Shown here: positions 41,194 to 50,499 of the stretch, in pieces
Layout of the letters: the number at the start of each line of letters is the position of its first letter
Numbering within the stretch: the stretch's first letter is position 1
Assembly (NCBI GenBank): GCA_002505345.1
Contig: DAUY01000002.1
Span: 124,001-188,000 of the forward strand
DNA length: 64,000 bases
Direction: 5' to 3'
DNA from: Methanomassiliicoccaceae archaeon UBA370
Lineage (GTDB): Archaea > Thermoplasmatota > Thermoplasmata > Methanomassiliicoccales > Methanomethylophilaceae
Notes under the pieces: model-generated
Database searches by the model: none
What the model saw: only the letters and a program-made list of their open reading frames with translations
What the model was told of the DNA's origin: nothing
Program-made: the position numbers and the translations under genes

Positions 41194-42628
41194 CAGAATC
41201 GATCCGCCTTTTGCCTTTATATTTTTCAATGGTGAATTCGACGCTCTGCTCCAGGTCCTTGAGGAACTCCTCGGACAGGAGTTCTCCCATCTCATGGGAA
41301 TAGATCATAGCGTTGGTTTCGAAGTTCAGATTCATGCTGCGCTCGTCCAGGTTCGCGGAGCCGACCGAACAGTAATATGAGTCTGCCACTATGGCTTTTG
41401 AGTGCATGAACCCGTTCTTATAATGGTATACTCTGACCCCGGACTGCATCAGCAAATTGGCGTAGAACAGGTTTGCCCAGTAAACTAAAGGATGGTCAGG
41501 TTTGTCAGGTATTATTATCCTAACGTCCACGCCCGAAAGGGCGGCGATCCTCAACATTGACAATGCGGCCTCGTCGGGCACCAGATACGGGGTGTGGATA
41601 TACAGCGTCCTCCTGCACCTGGTGAACAGCATCATATACTGGCCGTGGACAGGGCTGTTTTCTAGGACGTCGGGCCCTCCGGAGATCATCTGAACTATTT
41701 TATTCCCATTACCTGGCACATTCTTGTAGAAAATATCCTCGGTAGTTATGTCCACTCTTGTGGCGTATCTCCAATCGGTAAGGAACCTTATCTGCATCCC
41801 AAGCACCGCTCCGCCCTCGATCCTTACGCTGGTGTCCCTCCAGTTCCCCAGAGGTCCCTTTCCGATGTATTCGTTGCCGATGTTGTGTCCTCCGGTCCAA
41901 CCGATCCTGCCGTCAACGACCATTATCTTGCGGTGGTTCCTGTTGTTCTTGCGGGGAGTGAGCATGCATGTGGCGCGGCTGTGGAACAGTGTGAACTGTC
42001 CTCCGGCCCTGACGAATTCCTTCATGCTCTTCTTGGGCCCCTTCCCGAAACCGTAGGCGTCGCACATCACGCGGACCTGGACCCCTTGTTTAAGTTTCTC
42101 CGTGAACAGGTTGACCAGGGCTGACCCCATTTCATCGTCCCTTATGATGTAGAACTCGAAATTGATGGTCTCCTTTGCGTTGCGGATATCATCGAAAAGG
42201 TCCCTGTAATAGTCCCGCCCGTCAGTGTAGACCTTTACTTCGTTGTCGTTGGTATACCCATGTCCCATCCTTGTCATTGCGCCTATGAACTCGCTGCTTC
42301 CGGGGTGCTCCATCTCAAGGATGGAGCTGTCCATCCTGAGGCGGACCCTCTGGCCTTCAAGCGTCCTCTGTATTCTCCTGTCTTCGTGGGCTTTTGACCT
42401 GAACGCGTATTTGGAATAGAACGTCTGCCCGAAGAACAGATAAAGCACGAAACCCAGAGGCGGGAACAGCAACATGACCAGCAGCCAAAGCATCGTGCTC
42501 TTCGGGTTGGAACGCTCCCAAAACATCATCGTGAAGACGAAAATGAGGTTTATTGGGATGATGAACAGCATCACGTCTCCCGACAGGCTGCCCGTGAGAT
42601 AATCTCCAGGTATCACTATTCCGAACAT
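41153..42628 (-). CDS. cls: Cardiolipin synthase-like phospholipase D family protein
   Basis: ClsA-type enzymes condense phospholipids to cardiolipin-type tetra-acyl lipids. Archaeal versions act on archaetidylglycerol. The 491-residue product has two N-terminal membrane helices ([13 protein letters not shown] and [18 protein letters not shown]) and two phospholipase D HKD motifs, [19 protein letters not shown] and [25 protein letters not shown] regulatory segment precedes the first HKD. Its start overlaps the upstream acetyltransferase end by 13 bases, so both are probably translated together. The substrate is inferred from the family. Confidence 0.9.
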   Translation of the reverse strand: MFGIVIPGDYLTGSLSGDVMLFIIPINLIFVFTMMFWERSNPKSTMLWLLVMLLFPPLGFVLYLFFGQTFYSKYAFRSKAHEDRRIQRTLEGQRVRLRMDSSILEMEHPGSSEFIGAMTRMGHGYTNDNEVKVYTDGRDYYRDLFDDIRNAKETINFEFYIIRDDEMGSALVNLFTEKLKQGVQVRVMCDAYGFGKGPKKSMKEFVRAGGQFTLFHSRATCMLTPRKNNRNHRKIMVVDGRIGWTGGHNIGNEYIGKGPLGNWRDTSVRIEGGAVLGMQIRFLTDWRYATRVDITTEDIFYKNVPGNGNKIVQMISGGPDVLENSPVHGQYMMLFTRCRRTLYIHTPYLVPDEAALSMLRIAALSGVDVRIIIPDKPDHPLVYWANLFYANLLMQSGVRVYHYKNGFMHSKAIVADSYYCSVGSANLDERSMNLNFETNAMIYSHEMGELLSEEFLKDLEQSVEFTIEKYKGKRRIDSVKIAFCRLAAGQL

Positions 42629-43212
42629 CTTACGACACCTATCGGTTTTGCGGGATTTCCGGCGACGGTGGTGCCCGGCCCCACATCCTTTGTAACGACC
42701 GAACCGGCCCCTACGATCGAGCCTTTTCCTATGGTTACTCCAGGGAGGATTATCGAACCTGCACCGATCCAGGCATCATCCTCGATCACGACAGGTCGGG
42801 ATACCGTCCCTACCGCCCGTCTGCTCCGAGGGTCTCGGGAATGGTCCGGAGTGATTATCGTCACATTGGGGCCTATCATGACATAGTCCCCCAAGATGAT
42901 CCTGTTAGAATCCAGGAACATGCAGTTGCTGTTGATCAGGGCGCGCTTCCCCAACTTCAGATTGAAGCCGAGGTCGCATCTGAACGGAGGATTGATCATT
43001 GCGTCTTCGTCGACTTCGTCCATGAGCAACCGTCCGAGTATCTCCCTGCGTTCGTCCGGGGTCTTGTATCCCGTGTTGTATTCCTCGCAGATGCGTCTCG
43101 CACGTTCTAGGGCTTCGGCGAACTCCGGATAGCCTGGATCTTCGGTGCTGAGTTCTTCGCCTGCATATATCCTTCCGAAGAAGCTGTCCGGGGGGAAATC
43201 CTTACGCATCAT
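42616..43212 (-). CDS. Maltose/galactoside O-acetyltransferase family protein, ending TAG TGA
   Basis: The 198-residue product is a left-handed beta-helix acetyltransferase of the LacA/Maa type. It has the N-terminal helical cap ([15 protein letters not shown]), hexapeptide repeats from about residue 95 ([27 protein letters not shown]), the catalytic His in ITPDHSRDP and the C-terminal [18 protein letters not shown]. The stop is TAG (42616-42618), the only TAG stop seen in the window, and TGA follows in frame at 42613-42615. If TAG is decoded, only one residue is added. It is coupled to the cardiolipin synthase gene. The sugar substrate is unknown. Confidence 0.88.
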   Translation of the reverse strand: MMRKDFPPDSFFGRIYAGEELSTEDPGYPEFAEALERARRICEEYNTGYKTPDERREILGRLLMDEVDEDAMINPPFRCDLGFNLKLGKRALINSNCMFLDSNRIILGDYVMIGPNVTIITPDHSRDPRSRRAVGTVSRPVVIEDDAWIGAGSIILPGVTIGKGSIVGAGSVVTKDVGPGTTVAGNPAKPIGVVRCSE

Positions 43213-43306
43213 ACCCCGATGTGCGGTCGACTTAATGTTTTTTGTCAAAGAAGGGATGCTGCGATGCTATGTGAGACAGGTATGGCGAAATAAAGTCACC
43301 TAGCAA

Positions 43307-43349
43307 CATATAAGTATATCACCCAGGATGACAAAGTCAGGGAGGGGAG
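43307..43349 (+). promoter_or_regulatory. Promoter and strong ribosome binding site of the first ABC operon
   Basis: ACATATAAGTATAT at about 43307-43319 is a TATA-box candidate 37-49 bases before the ATG at 43356. GGGAGGGGAG at 43340-43349 is an unusually long Shine-Dalgarno sequence. Confidence 0.5.
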
Positions 43350-43355
43350 TTTATA

Positions 43356-44288
43356 ATGGGAAACCCAATAGAGATCATCGGTCTCGTAAAGAGATACGGT
43401 GATTTCACCGCCGTCGACAATCTGAGTCTGAGCATAAAAAAGAATAGTTTTACGGGCCTTCTGGGCCCCAACGGTGCCGGAAAAAGCACCACATTGAAGA
43501 TGCTGACGCATCTGATCAACGCAACCTCCGGGGAGGCATATATCAACGGGGTGGACGTGACCCGTGACCCCAAGGGCGCTCTCACAGGCGTCGGTACGGT
43601 CGTAGAGACCCCCGAGTTCTATACATATCTCACACCTGTCGAGACCTTCGAGCTCCTGGGACAGCTGATCGGCATGAGCGGCGAGGCTATCTCCGCGCAG
43701 ACGTCTTCGATCCTGGAAATGGTCAAGATGACAGAGTGGTCGGACAAGAAAATCGGTACCTTCTCCAAAGGGATGAGACAGAGGATAGCTCTTGGGCAGG
43801 CATTCCTGGGCGACCCCAGCGTCATAATCCTGGACGAGCCCACGTCGGGACTGGACCCGAGGGGCATGGCGGAGATGCGAGAGGTCCTCAAGAACATCCG
43901 CAACGGAAGGGATGTGACAGTTGTCATGAGCTCCCATATGCTGCATGAGGTAAGCGACCTTTGCGACCATGTGGCGATCCTGAACCACGGGAAGCTGATA
44001 CTTGACGACACCATCGATGCAGTAACCTCAAGGTCCGGCACAAGGCAGATCATAATCAAACTGGACCACGTTCCCACCGCTGATGACGTGGCAAAGGTCG
44101 CGGCCATACCCGGGGCCCTGTCCGCTTCCAGGCTCGGAAACGAGATCGAGGCAAAGATGTCATCGGAATGCGCACGCAGCCCCGAACTCTTTAAGGCGGT
44201 CTCAAACCTCGGAATCGGTGCTTACAATCTTTATGAGAACGAATCGCTCGAGGCGACGTATCTGAGCCTCATCAAGGAGTCCAGGTGA
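43356..44288 (+). CDS. ABC transporter ATP-binding protein (ABC-2 export type)
   Basis: The 310-residue ATPase has GPNGAGKSTTLKML (Walker A), a Q-loop followed by VETPEFYTYLTP, the signature FSKGMRQRIALGQ, Walker B VIILDEPTSGLDPRG and the H-loop VMSSHMLHE. After about residue 215 a C-terminal domain follows, typical of the DrrA/NatA-like ABC-2 exporters. The stop overlaps the permease start (GTGA), giving a two-gene exporter operon. The cargo is unknown. Family relatives export drugs, sodium or lipids. Confidence 0.9.
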   Translation: MGNPIEIIGLVKRYGDFTAVDNLSLSIKKNSFTGLLGPNGAGKSTTLKMLTHLINATSGEAYINGVDVTRDPKGALTGVGTVVETPEFYTYLTPVETFELLGQLIGMSGEAISAQTSSILEMVKMTEWSDKKIGTFSKGMRQRIALGQAFLGDPSVIILDEPTSGLDPRGMAEMREVLKNIRNGRDVTVVMSSHMLHEVSDLCDHVAILNHGKLILDDTIDAVTSRSGTRQIIIKLDHVPTADDVAKVAAIPGALSASRLGNEIEAKMSSECARSPELFKAVSNLGIGAYNLYENESLEATYLSLIKESR

Positions 44289-45094
44289 TCACTATGTTCG
44301 ATACCGATTACAAGATTGGAAGAGGCAAGGTCAGCGTCACCGGCGACGACCTCAGGCAGTCTCTCGTAATAGCCAAAAACGAGATGCGGAAATTCCTGAG
44401 GGGAAGGAAGATCCTTCTTTTCGTACTGCTCGCCGCTCTGTTCCTTGCATTGAATATAGCCCTTCCCGCTTTATATTGGGACCAGTTCGGATCCTATCTC
44501 TCGACCCCCGAGGAGATCATGTCCTGGAATGCCGGCAATGTATCTTTCATCGTGCTCATAGGGGCCGTCCTTTTCGCTTCGTTCACGATAGTGTCCGAGT
44601 TCGAGGAGAGGACATATCTTCTCCTGTTCACAAGGCCGGTGAAAAAGACCACCATATTCGCGGGCAAGTTCCTGGCATGCTATGCCATCACGCTTCTCGT
44701 GGTCCTGATTTACTACGGCGTGTCCGCAGCCCATTCCCTGGCTTTGGAGGGCACGGTCACCTCCAAGACCTTCGCATCCATCGGGATGGCGATGGCGGAC
44801 ATATTCGCGGTATCCGGTCTGGCGGTGTTCTTCAGCACCATATCCAAGAAAGGCAGCATATCCGCGCTCATGACATTCTTCCTGGTGCTGATGATCCCTT
44901 CGATACTGTACGGGATCCTCTGGGTCGTTCAGCCGGGTGGAGACTATTGGTATCTTCTGAACGTGGCCGAGGGAAGCATCTCTTCGATCATCGGTCCGGC
45001 CATGCCGATATCCAAGTCGCTCATCACTTTCTTCCTGTGGGGAGCGGTGCCGCTCCTGGCGGGCTGGCTGATCTTCCTCAGAAAGGAAGCCTGA
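44285..45094 (+). CDS. ABC-2 type permease
   Basis: The 269-residue product has six predicted membrane helices. The first is FVLLAALFLALNIALPALY after a cytoplasmic N terminus with KNEMRKFLRGRK. The loop before the third helix is SEFEERTYLLLFTRPVKKTTIFAGKFL, the amphipathic coupling segment of ABC-2 permeases. It pairs with the upstream ATPase. A GTG at 44285 overlaps the ATPase stop, and an ATG at 44294 is the alternative start. AAGGAG just upstream fits the GTG. Confidence 0.87.
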   Translation: MITMFDTDYKIGRGKVSVTGDDLRQSLVIAKNEMRKFLRGRKILLFVLLAALFLALNIALPALYWDQFGSYLSTPEEIMSWNAGNVSFIVLIGAVLFASFTIVSEFEERTYLLLFTRPVKKTTIFAGKFLACYAITLLVVLIYYGVSAAHSLALEGTVTSKTFASIGMAMADIFAVSGLAVFFSTISKKGSISALMTFFLVLMIPSILYGILWVVQPGGDYWYLLNVAEGSISSIIGPAMPISKSLITFFLWGAVPLLAGWLIFLRKEA

Positions 45095-45198
45095 GAGGCA
45101 CGGACATAAAACCAAACTTTTTACACCAATTTTCATCCATGAGGCTTCTGGATATCGCAAGGTTCTTCAATTAAAAACATCATTGAATACCGCGGCCC

Positions 45199-46080
45199 AT
45201 GCGGTTGCAAACGGGGAATAAAGAGTTGTCGAAGATCCTAATAGCGACGGATGGCAGCAGGGTTAGCGAGGAAACGGTGCAGTACGCCCTTGACCTGGCA
45301 TCCGCCCTTGAATACGAGATAGCTGCAATTTATGTTAGCGATGAACCTCTTAAAGACGGGGAACACGAGTTTTCCCCGGGAGAGGCCGCAGTGAAGTATG
45401 CCGTGGACGAGGCGAATGCCAGAGGTATAAGCGTCGAATCATTCATCGAGTTCGGAATACCGGCGGTAGAGATAGTCAAAAAGGCCGAAGAAATAGGGGC
45501 CAAGGCAATCGTCTTGGGTTCCATAGGCAGGTCCGGCGTTTCACTTTGGCTCGTAGGCAGCGTAGCCGAGAGGGTGATAAAGCTCGCCTACTGTCCCGTC
45601 ATCGTGGTCCGCAAACCGGAGCACGAGGAAACGGACACCAGGTTCGGAAATATGCTTATAGCGACGGATGGCAGCCCTGCGAACGATTCGGCTGTGCGTA
45701 GCGGACTTCGCCTGGCATCGCGCCTGGGGATGAAGGTTAGCACGATCAGCATCAACGATGTGAGGGAGATCCCCCGGACGCACGCGGACGAGGCGAGGGC
45801 GGAGCTCAACGACATCAGCAAAGAGGCGGTGGCCAAGGTGATACACGAGGGCGGCCTCCTGGGCCTCAACGTGGACCCGATCATAGAGGACGGGGTGCCT
45901 CACAAAGAGATAGCAGAGCACTCTTCAGAATACGACCTGGTGGTCATAGGTACCCTAGGGCGCACCGGACTCTCGGAAATACGCGTTGGAAGCGTGGCTG
46001 AGAAGGTCATAAGGTACGCCAAGTGCCCCGTGATGGTTGTAAGGTCCAGCGAAGTATTCGCTCCGCTGGACCCTTTCTGA
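45199..46080 (+). CDS. Tandem universal stress protein (two UspA domains)
   Basis: The 293-residue protein holds two Usp domains in tandem. Each starts KILIATDGS or MLIATDGS and ends with an ATP-binding loop: GSIGRSGVSLWLVGSVAERVI in the first domain, GTLGRTGLSEIRVGSVAEKVI in the second. Both match the G-2x-G-9x-G-S/T nucleotide pattern, so both sites may bind ATP. Such tandem forms act as stress or energy sensors, with no known client here. A paralogue with the same layout is at 50500-51357. Confidence 0.9.
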   Translation: MRLQTGNKELSKILIATDGSRVSEETVQYALDLASALEYEIAAIYVSDEPLKDGEHEFSPGEAAVKYAVDEANARGISVESFIEFGIPAVEIVKKAEEIGAKAIVLGSIGRSGVSLWLVGSVAERVIKLAYCPVIVVRKPEHEETDTRFGNMLIATDGSPANDSAVRSGLRLASRLGMKVSTISINDVREIPRTHADEARAELNDISKEAVAKVIHEGGLLGLNVDPIIEDGVPHKEIAEHSSEYDLVVIGTLGRTGLSEIRVGSVAEKVIRYAKCPVMVVRSSEVFAPLDPF

Positions 46081-46455
46081 TCAGATTTCGAACCAGCCCT
46101 TCGTGTTCTTCGTGTTGAGGTACAGCAGGACTATGGCTTCGAACGCCACCCCCAACCAGTTTTGGGATATCAGGCTGAATATAAGTGCCAGTGCAGTCAT
46201 TATGACAGAAAACCACCACCCCCACTTCTTGCCGGAGAACAGGGCCACACCTACGAGTACCATTAATAGCCCTACCGCCAGCGAGATCCCCCCGGCCACA
46301 ACCACGGTCAGGCTTGCAGGCAATGCGATAGGAACGGTGACGGCTCCCCCCAGGATCACGAACGCTCCTATCGCCGCGGCCACGATGCCGCCAAGAATCT
46401 GCAATACCGCGAAAACGCTTAACAAAACCGGTCTGTTATAGTTGCCATCGGTCAT
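46081..46455 (-). CDS. Small four-helix membrane protein
   Basis: The 124-residue product has four predicted membrane helices (LSVFAVLQILGGIVAAAIGAF and similar, Ala/Gly/Val-rich). The N terminus is short and polar, and the C-terminal LLYLNTKNTKGWFEI is typical of small integral membrane proteins annotated as DUF. No catalytic motif is visible. It lies 9 bases after the CDGSH gene as third gene of a redox operon, which suggests it might anchor or accompany those proteins. Confidence 0.65.
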   Translation of the reverse strand: MTDGNYNRPVLLSVFAVLQILGGIVAAAIGAFVILGGAVTVPIALPASLTVVVAGGISLAVGLLMVLVGVALFSGKKWGWWFSVIMTALALIFSLISQNWLGVAFEAIVLLYLNTKNTKGWFEI

Positions 46456-46464
46456 GTGAGCACA

Positions 46465-47145
46465 TCAATTCCTGGATTTAAAGCGATATCCTATATGGCT
46501 TGCGTCGCAGAAGGGCATGTTCCTCGAGTGTCCGCATCTGCACAGTACGTAACGGTTGCGCACTTCGTATTCATGGCCTTCCGAAGAGACGATCCTGATG
46601 CCTCCCTTCACGTAATATCCGCCGCTGCAGTTCTTCTCCGGATCCTGGATGACTACGATCTCCTTGTCTAGAGCGTCTTCGTGCGGGGTACCGTCCTTGT
46701 CATAGGCGGTCAGCCTGCCGGCCGGACATTCGCACGCGGCCCTGATGGCCAATTCGCGGCATTCCGGGTCGGCCGAGTTCCTGATCAGGGACCATACTTT
46801 CCCCCGGTCCGTATGGCAGAAGCGTGCCAGGGCGCAGCGCCCGTCGTCCTTCAGGTCCAAGGTCTCGCCCTCGAGCAATTTCGCCCGTTCCTCGTAAGGT
46901 GCCATGTCAGCCTTCTCCTTGCCACCGAAGGCGAGGGTCTTCGAGTGGCTGCCGTCGCAGAACGGCGAGGCCTTGGAGCGGCCGCATCTGCAGAGGGAGT
47001 ACCGCTCCTTCTGTTCGATCTCCTCTCCGTCCGTCCACACGTACCCTTCCCCCTCGGGGGTTATGACCTTTTCCGATATTGGGACCCCTCCAGATACGAT
47101 GTAGGGCCCTCCTTTGACAATCTTTATGATCATTTCGTCGGTCAA
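46465..47145 (-). CDS. Double CDGSH iron-sulfur protein with a central Cys-rich domain
   Basis: The 226-residue product contains two CDGSH-type [2Fe-2S] sites: CRCGRSKASPFCDGSH (residues 52-67) and CRCGHSRNMPFCDASH near the C terminus. Between them is a domain with CALARFCHTDRGKVW and CECPAGRLTAYDKDG, resembling the divergent 4Fe-4S mono-cluster domain fused to CDGSH in prokaryotes. These proteins are thought to serve in electron transfer or cluster handling. It directly follows a rubredoxin-flavoprotein gene with one base between the stop and start region, so the two probably form a redox pair. Confidence 0.87.
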   Translation of the reverse strand: MTDEMIIKIVKGGPYIVSGGVPISEKVITPEGEGYVWTDGEEIEQKERYSLCRCGRSKASPFCDGSHSKTLAFGGKEKADMAPYEERAKLLEGETLDLKDDGRCALARFCHTDRGKVWSLIRNSADPECRELAIRAACECPAGRLTAYDKDGTPHEDALDKEIVVIQDPEKNCSGGYYVKGGIRIVSSEGHEYEVRNRYVLCRCGHSRNMPFCDASHIGYRFKSRN

Positions 47146-47146
47146 A

Positions 47147-48925
47147 TCAAACGCCCCTTTCTATCTTATCCCTTGCCGCCAGCTGTTTTCCTGCTATATA
47201 TCCGAAAGTCATGGCAGGGCCGATGGTGCTTCCTCCGCCCCAATAAGCGTCCGAAGTCGGAGAAGCGATGCAGTTTCCCGCCCCATACAGCCCGTCTATC
47301 GGCTTCTCGTTCCAGTCGAGCACCCGTGCTTTGCCGTCGATGACGGGCCCTCCGTTGGTGTCGAGGGTTCCGGAGCCCAGGATAACGGCGTAATACGGCG
47401 GCCTCTCGATGGGATGCATGGTGTGGTTCTTGGAACCCTTCTCGGGCCATTCGGCCTCGGGGTCGGAAGGCGGAGACGATGCCCATTCCCTGTCATAGTC
47501 GAAATCACCGCGTCTGAACTCCGGGTCCCTTCCCTCCGCGGCGTATATGTTGAACTTCTCCACCGTCTCTTTCAGCCCTTCCTTGAACGAAGGTGCCAGG
47601 GAGAAATTGCCGGTGCTGCCTCCAATCTTCCTGAGGCGCTCGGATATCCTGTCTGCCAACGCGTCGAGGTCGTCGGCCTTGATAAGGTAGCCGGGCAAAG
47701 GGTCCCCCTTTCTGGGATAAGGCATCTGCCCCTGCCACATGGATGCGGTGCGCTCGTCGGAGACGAGGAACGTGAGCATGTTCTTGTACTCCGCGTCCTG
47801 GGCATCCCACTCGAAATGCATCCTTCCCCTGTCGTTGTAGTTGCGCTTTTCGTCAACGTACCTCTTCCCGTACTTATCGACAAGGATCATGCTGTCGCCC
47901 GACATGAAGAATATGTTGGACATGCCGTCCGGGTTCTCCAGATAGAGCTCTATCGCGCTGTCGGACCTCCATGCGCCATGGGCGTTGCCTATTTTGGCTC
48001 CGCGTCTGCCTGCGATGAGTATGAAGTCTCCCGTGTTCGTGGGTACCGAGCATCCACCGTAGATCGGCCCGGGCTGGAAATTCTGCATCAGGTCGGCGTT
48101 GTGCGAATAGCCGCCGGTTCCGAACATTACGCCCTGGCGGGCGAGAAGCCTGACCTTTCCCTCGGGAGACGCCGCTTCAACGCCTACTGCCCTGCCCTCC
48201 TCCATTATCAGGTCGGTGGCGCGGCAGCCCGTGACGATCCTGATGCCGTTCTTTTTCGACCACTCTTCGAACAGCTCTATGAGGTTTACACCGTACCCCT
48301 TCTTGCCATCGGACCTCTTCGAGAACAATATCCTTCCGCGTATGCCCTTGTTCTCGGGCAGGTGGTCTGCATAGTCAACCTGGGCTTTGCCGTTCCATCC
48401 TATGTCCATGACAGAATGGACCGCATCTATCTTCTCGAAATATTCCACCATCTCGGAGCAGTTGTCATAGAAGGAGTTGATCAGATCAAACTGTTGCGGG
48501 GTCAGGCCGTACCTGTCAGCCTTGGGGTTGTAAAGGTTGGGGAAAGAGAAACGTGCCATGTACCGTACGGCATCGTCTTTGCCGTCGCTGTATCCGGCCG
48601 CCTTCTGGAGATGGTTGTTGGGAATCCAATACCCTCCTCCCGAGCGCAATGTGGTTCCGCCGACCCTCGATGCTTTTTCTATCATCAAGACATCGGAACT
48701 CATGCTTCTGGCGGTTATCGCGGCGGAAAACGCCGCCGCCCCGGACCCGACCACCACCACGTCGGCGGTCAGGTCTCCGACGCCTTGAGCGCTGTCTTTA
48801 CGGGCGCCGCCGTGGCCTGTGTAGAGTTCGAACTTCTCTCTCGGAGCTCCGCACTGAGGGCAACTCTCCGGAGGATCATCGCCTTCGTGTATGTAACCGC
48901 AGACCGTGCAACGCCATTTTTTCAT
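47147..48925 (-). CDS. Rubredoxin-like domain fused to a fumarate reductase/ketosteroid dehydrogenase-type flavoprotein
   Basis: The 592-residue protein begins with a rubredoxin-like iron site (Cys6, Cys9, Cys22, Cys25; [13 protein letters not shown]). It is followed by an FAD-binding domain of the FrdA/KstD family, with the dinucleotide loop [17 protein letters not shown] and a second FAD segment [17 protein letters not shown]. The C-terminal [25 protein letters not shown] is typical of FAD-dependent 2-enoate reductases and ketosteroid dehydrogenases. The built-in rubredoxin suggests electrons arrive by a one-electron carrier. The substrate is unknown. It leads an operon with the CDGSH protein. 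The opposite strand is also open across most of the gene, but this is a shadow. Confidence 0.88.
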   Translation of the reverse strand: MKKWRCTVCGYIHEGDDPPESCPQCGAPREKFELYTGHGGARKDSAQGVGDLTADVVVVGSGAAAFSAAITARSMSSDVLMIEKASRVGGTTLRSGGGYWIPNNHLQKAAGYSDGKDDAVRYMARFSFPNLYNPKADRYGLTPQQFDLINSFYDNCSEMVEYFEKIDAVHSVMDIGWNGKAQVDYADHLPENKGIRGRILFSKRSDGKKGYGVNLIELFEEWSKKNGIRIVTGCRATDLIMEEGRAVGVEAASPEGKVRLLARQGVMFGTGGYSHNADLMQNFQPGPIYGGCSVPTNTGDFILIAGRRGAKIGNAHGAWRSDSAIELYLENPDGMSNIFFMSGDSMILVDKYGKRYVDEKRNYNDRGRMHFEWDAQDAEYKNMLTFLVSDERTASMWQGQMPYPRKGDPLPGYLIKADDLDALADRISERLRKIGGSTGNFSLAPSFKEGLKETVEKFNIYAAEGRDPEFRRGDFDYDREWASSPPSDPEAEWPEKGSKNHTMHPIERPPYYAVILGSGTLDTNGGPVIDGKARVLDWNEKPIDGLYGAGNCIASPTSDAYWGGGSTIGPAMTFGYIAGKQLAARDKIERGV

Positions 48926-49027
48926 TTTTTTACCTCGGAAGGGGGATTGACATGGGCGACTATAATAACTTCGTTAACTAGACTAAACACCGTAATTATA
49001 ATATGTTCCAGACATGTATTATCCAGC

Positions 49028-49627
49028 GTGGACGCCCTGTTGTTATTTGCCGTATTGATAGTATTGGCCCTCGTGGGGCTCGTCATCTGGGTTCTGAGGC
49101 GTGAATTCAGCAGAAGTAACCAGACGTTCAAGAGAATGGTGTGGAACGGGAAGATGTCGTCCACAGGATGCTACTACAATCCGGAGAACGGCGAGCTCGA
49201 GCTCGCGAAGGAGTTCGGCGGTGCAGCCCATAAAATGCTAGAACTCACGGCGAAAGAAGCGATAGCCAGGAAGAATGGCGGCGTGTATCTGGTTTTCATC
49301 GCCGAGGGTCAGAAACAAAGACCGAGAAAAGCCATGATCTCCAAAACCCCTATAACTATGGAATCTGCAAGGGCGATAATGGGAATAAGACGCGGGAAGG
49401 GCAGCAAAGGGTCCCTGAACTTATATACCTACAAAGAGCAGAACGCGATGGCGCTGGCCAGAGGAGATCTGGAGATCAAGCCCATCCTCCATCGAGGAGG
49501 CATAATGCATAGTTTCAGCCACTACCACCGGTATTTCAAGGACGATGATGACGGGGAAGAGAAATCTCCCCGTGCATTCTTCGGGGAGCCTTTGGAGCCC
49601 GCCGAGGAGACGGTGCAAAAAAGCTGA
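49028..49627 (+). CDS. Membrane-anchored protein of unknown function
   Basis: The 199-residue product has one N-terminal membrane helix (LLLFAVLIVLALVGLVIWVL). A soluble alpha/beta domain follows with CYYNPENGELELAKEFGGAAHKML and a basic strand QKQRPRKAMISK, then an acidic tail (DDDDGEEKSP). The start is GTG at 49028, the first start that keeps the helix. No ribosome binding site is seen, and an AT-rich block (about 48990-49003) could give a leaderless message. No family is recognised. It diverges from the redox operon. Confidence 0.55.
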   Translation: MDALLLFAVLIVLALVGLVIWVLRREFSRSNQTFKRMVWNGKMSSTGCYYNPENGELELAKEFGGAAHKMLELTAKEAIARKNGGVYLVFIAEGQKQRPRKAMISKTPITMESARAIMGIRRGKGSKGSLNLYTYKEQNAMALARGDLEIKPILHRGGIMHSFSHYHRYFKDDDDGEEKSPRAFFGEPLEPAEETVQKS

Positions 49628-49739
49628 CCTCCGGCATGGCATGTCGGAAGGCGGGACCGCCAGCAAGATGTCGGCAGAGGATCCGGAACCTCCGTCCCCT
49701 CCCCCGAATGACGATCCGATTCTTTTTACTCGAAGTAAG

Positions 49740-49780
49740 TTTAAATATAAGTCTGAAAATCGGCGCCTTTGCACAAGGAG
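49740..49780 (+). promoter_or_regulatory. TATA box and ribosome binding site of the YczE-like gene
   Basis: TTTAAATATAA at 49740-49750 lies 44-54 bases before the ATG at 49794, and AAGGAG at about 49775-49780 gives the ribosome binding site. Confidence 0.5.
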
Positions 49781-49793
49781 AAAAAAGAATAGA

Positions 49794-50495
49794 ATGGAAG
49801 GTCGCAAGCTGAAGGTCCCCGGCGAGATATTCATGGCCATCGGCTTATTTTCTGTAGCATTCGCCATTTCCCTTATGGTCAAGCTCGGATTCGGAATATC
49901 GACGATATCGTCGCTGGCCTATGCCCTCCATCTCATAATGCCGTTCCTGTCCTTTGGAGAATGGAACCTCGTGTTCCAGACGATTCTTTTCGTGATACTT
50001 GTTTCCATAACCCGGAAGTTCAAGAGGAGATATCTCGTCTCTTTCGCCATGGTCCTGTTTTTCGCTGTCATGCTGGATATCACGGATGCGATGATCGGGG
50101 ACGTTCCTGACGAGGTATATCTCAGGGTGCTCCTGTTCGGGGGGAGCTTCCTCCTCATGTGCTTCGGAGTATCCATGATGATAACGTCCAAGATGCCGTT
50201 AACCATAGTGGAGATGTTCTCCAACAGTCTGGCATCTCACTATCATACGTCCTTCAGGAGGATCAAGACGATGTTCGACGTCACTTGCCTGACCATATCC
50301 GCGGCAGTCTCACTTTTGTTCCTGGGCGATCTTGCGGGAATAGGAATAGGGACGGTGGTAATGGCTATAATAACGGGGACGTTCATTCAGGCATTCGGTA
50401 CGCTGCTTAACGACCACTTCGAGATCGAGCCATATTACGAGACCCTCCGTAAGAGGAGCAAGGCCGGAACAGAGAGTGCCAACGCGAAGGAGTAA
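49794..50495 (+). CDS. YczE/YitT-like membrane protein (DUF6198 type)
   Basis: The 233-residue product has five to six membrane helices and features of the YczE/YyaS family. The N-terminal segment GEIFMAIGLFSVAFAISLMVKLGFG is followed by a helix ending with ISTISSLAYAL. A middle part holds FGVSMMITSKMPLTIVEMF, and the C-terminal helix is TGTFIQAFGTLLND. Function is unknown. Relatives often lie beside transporters and regulators. The Usp gene starts 4 bases after its stop, so they are co-transcribed. TATA box and AAGGAG support the start. Confidence 0.75.
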   Translation: MEGRKLKVPGEIFMAIGLFSVAFAISLMVKLGFGISTISSLAYALHLIMPFLSFGEWNLVFQTILFVILVSITRKFKRRYLVSFAMVLFFAVMLDITDAMIGDVPDEVYLRVLLFGGSFLLMCFGVSMMITSKMPLTIVEMFSNSLASHYHTSFRRIKTMFDVTCLTISAAVSLLFLGDLAGIGIGTVVMAIITGTFIQAFGTLLNDHFEIEPYYETLRKRSKAGTESANAKE

Positions 50496-50499
50496 CTAG

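Noticed and set aside
47114..48950. Very long plus-strand frame antisense to the flavoprotein, running into the gene at 49028
   Set aside because: The minus strand has clear rubredoxin and FAD motifs. The plus frame has none and joins the real downstream gene only by chance.
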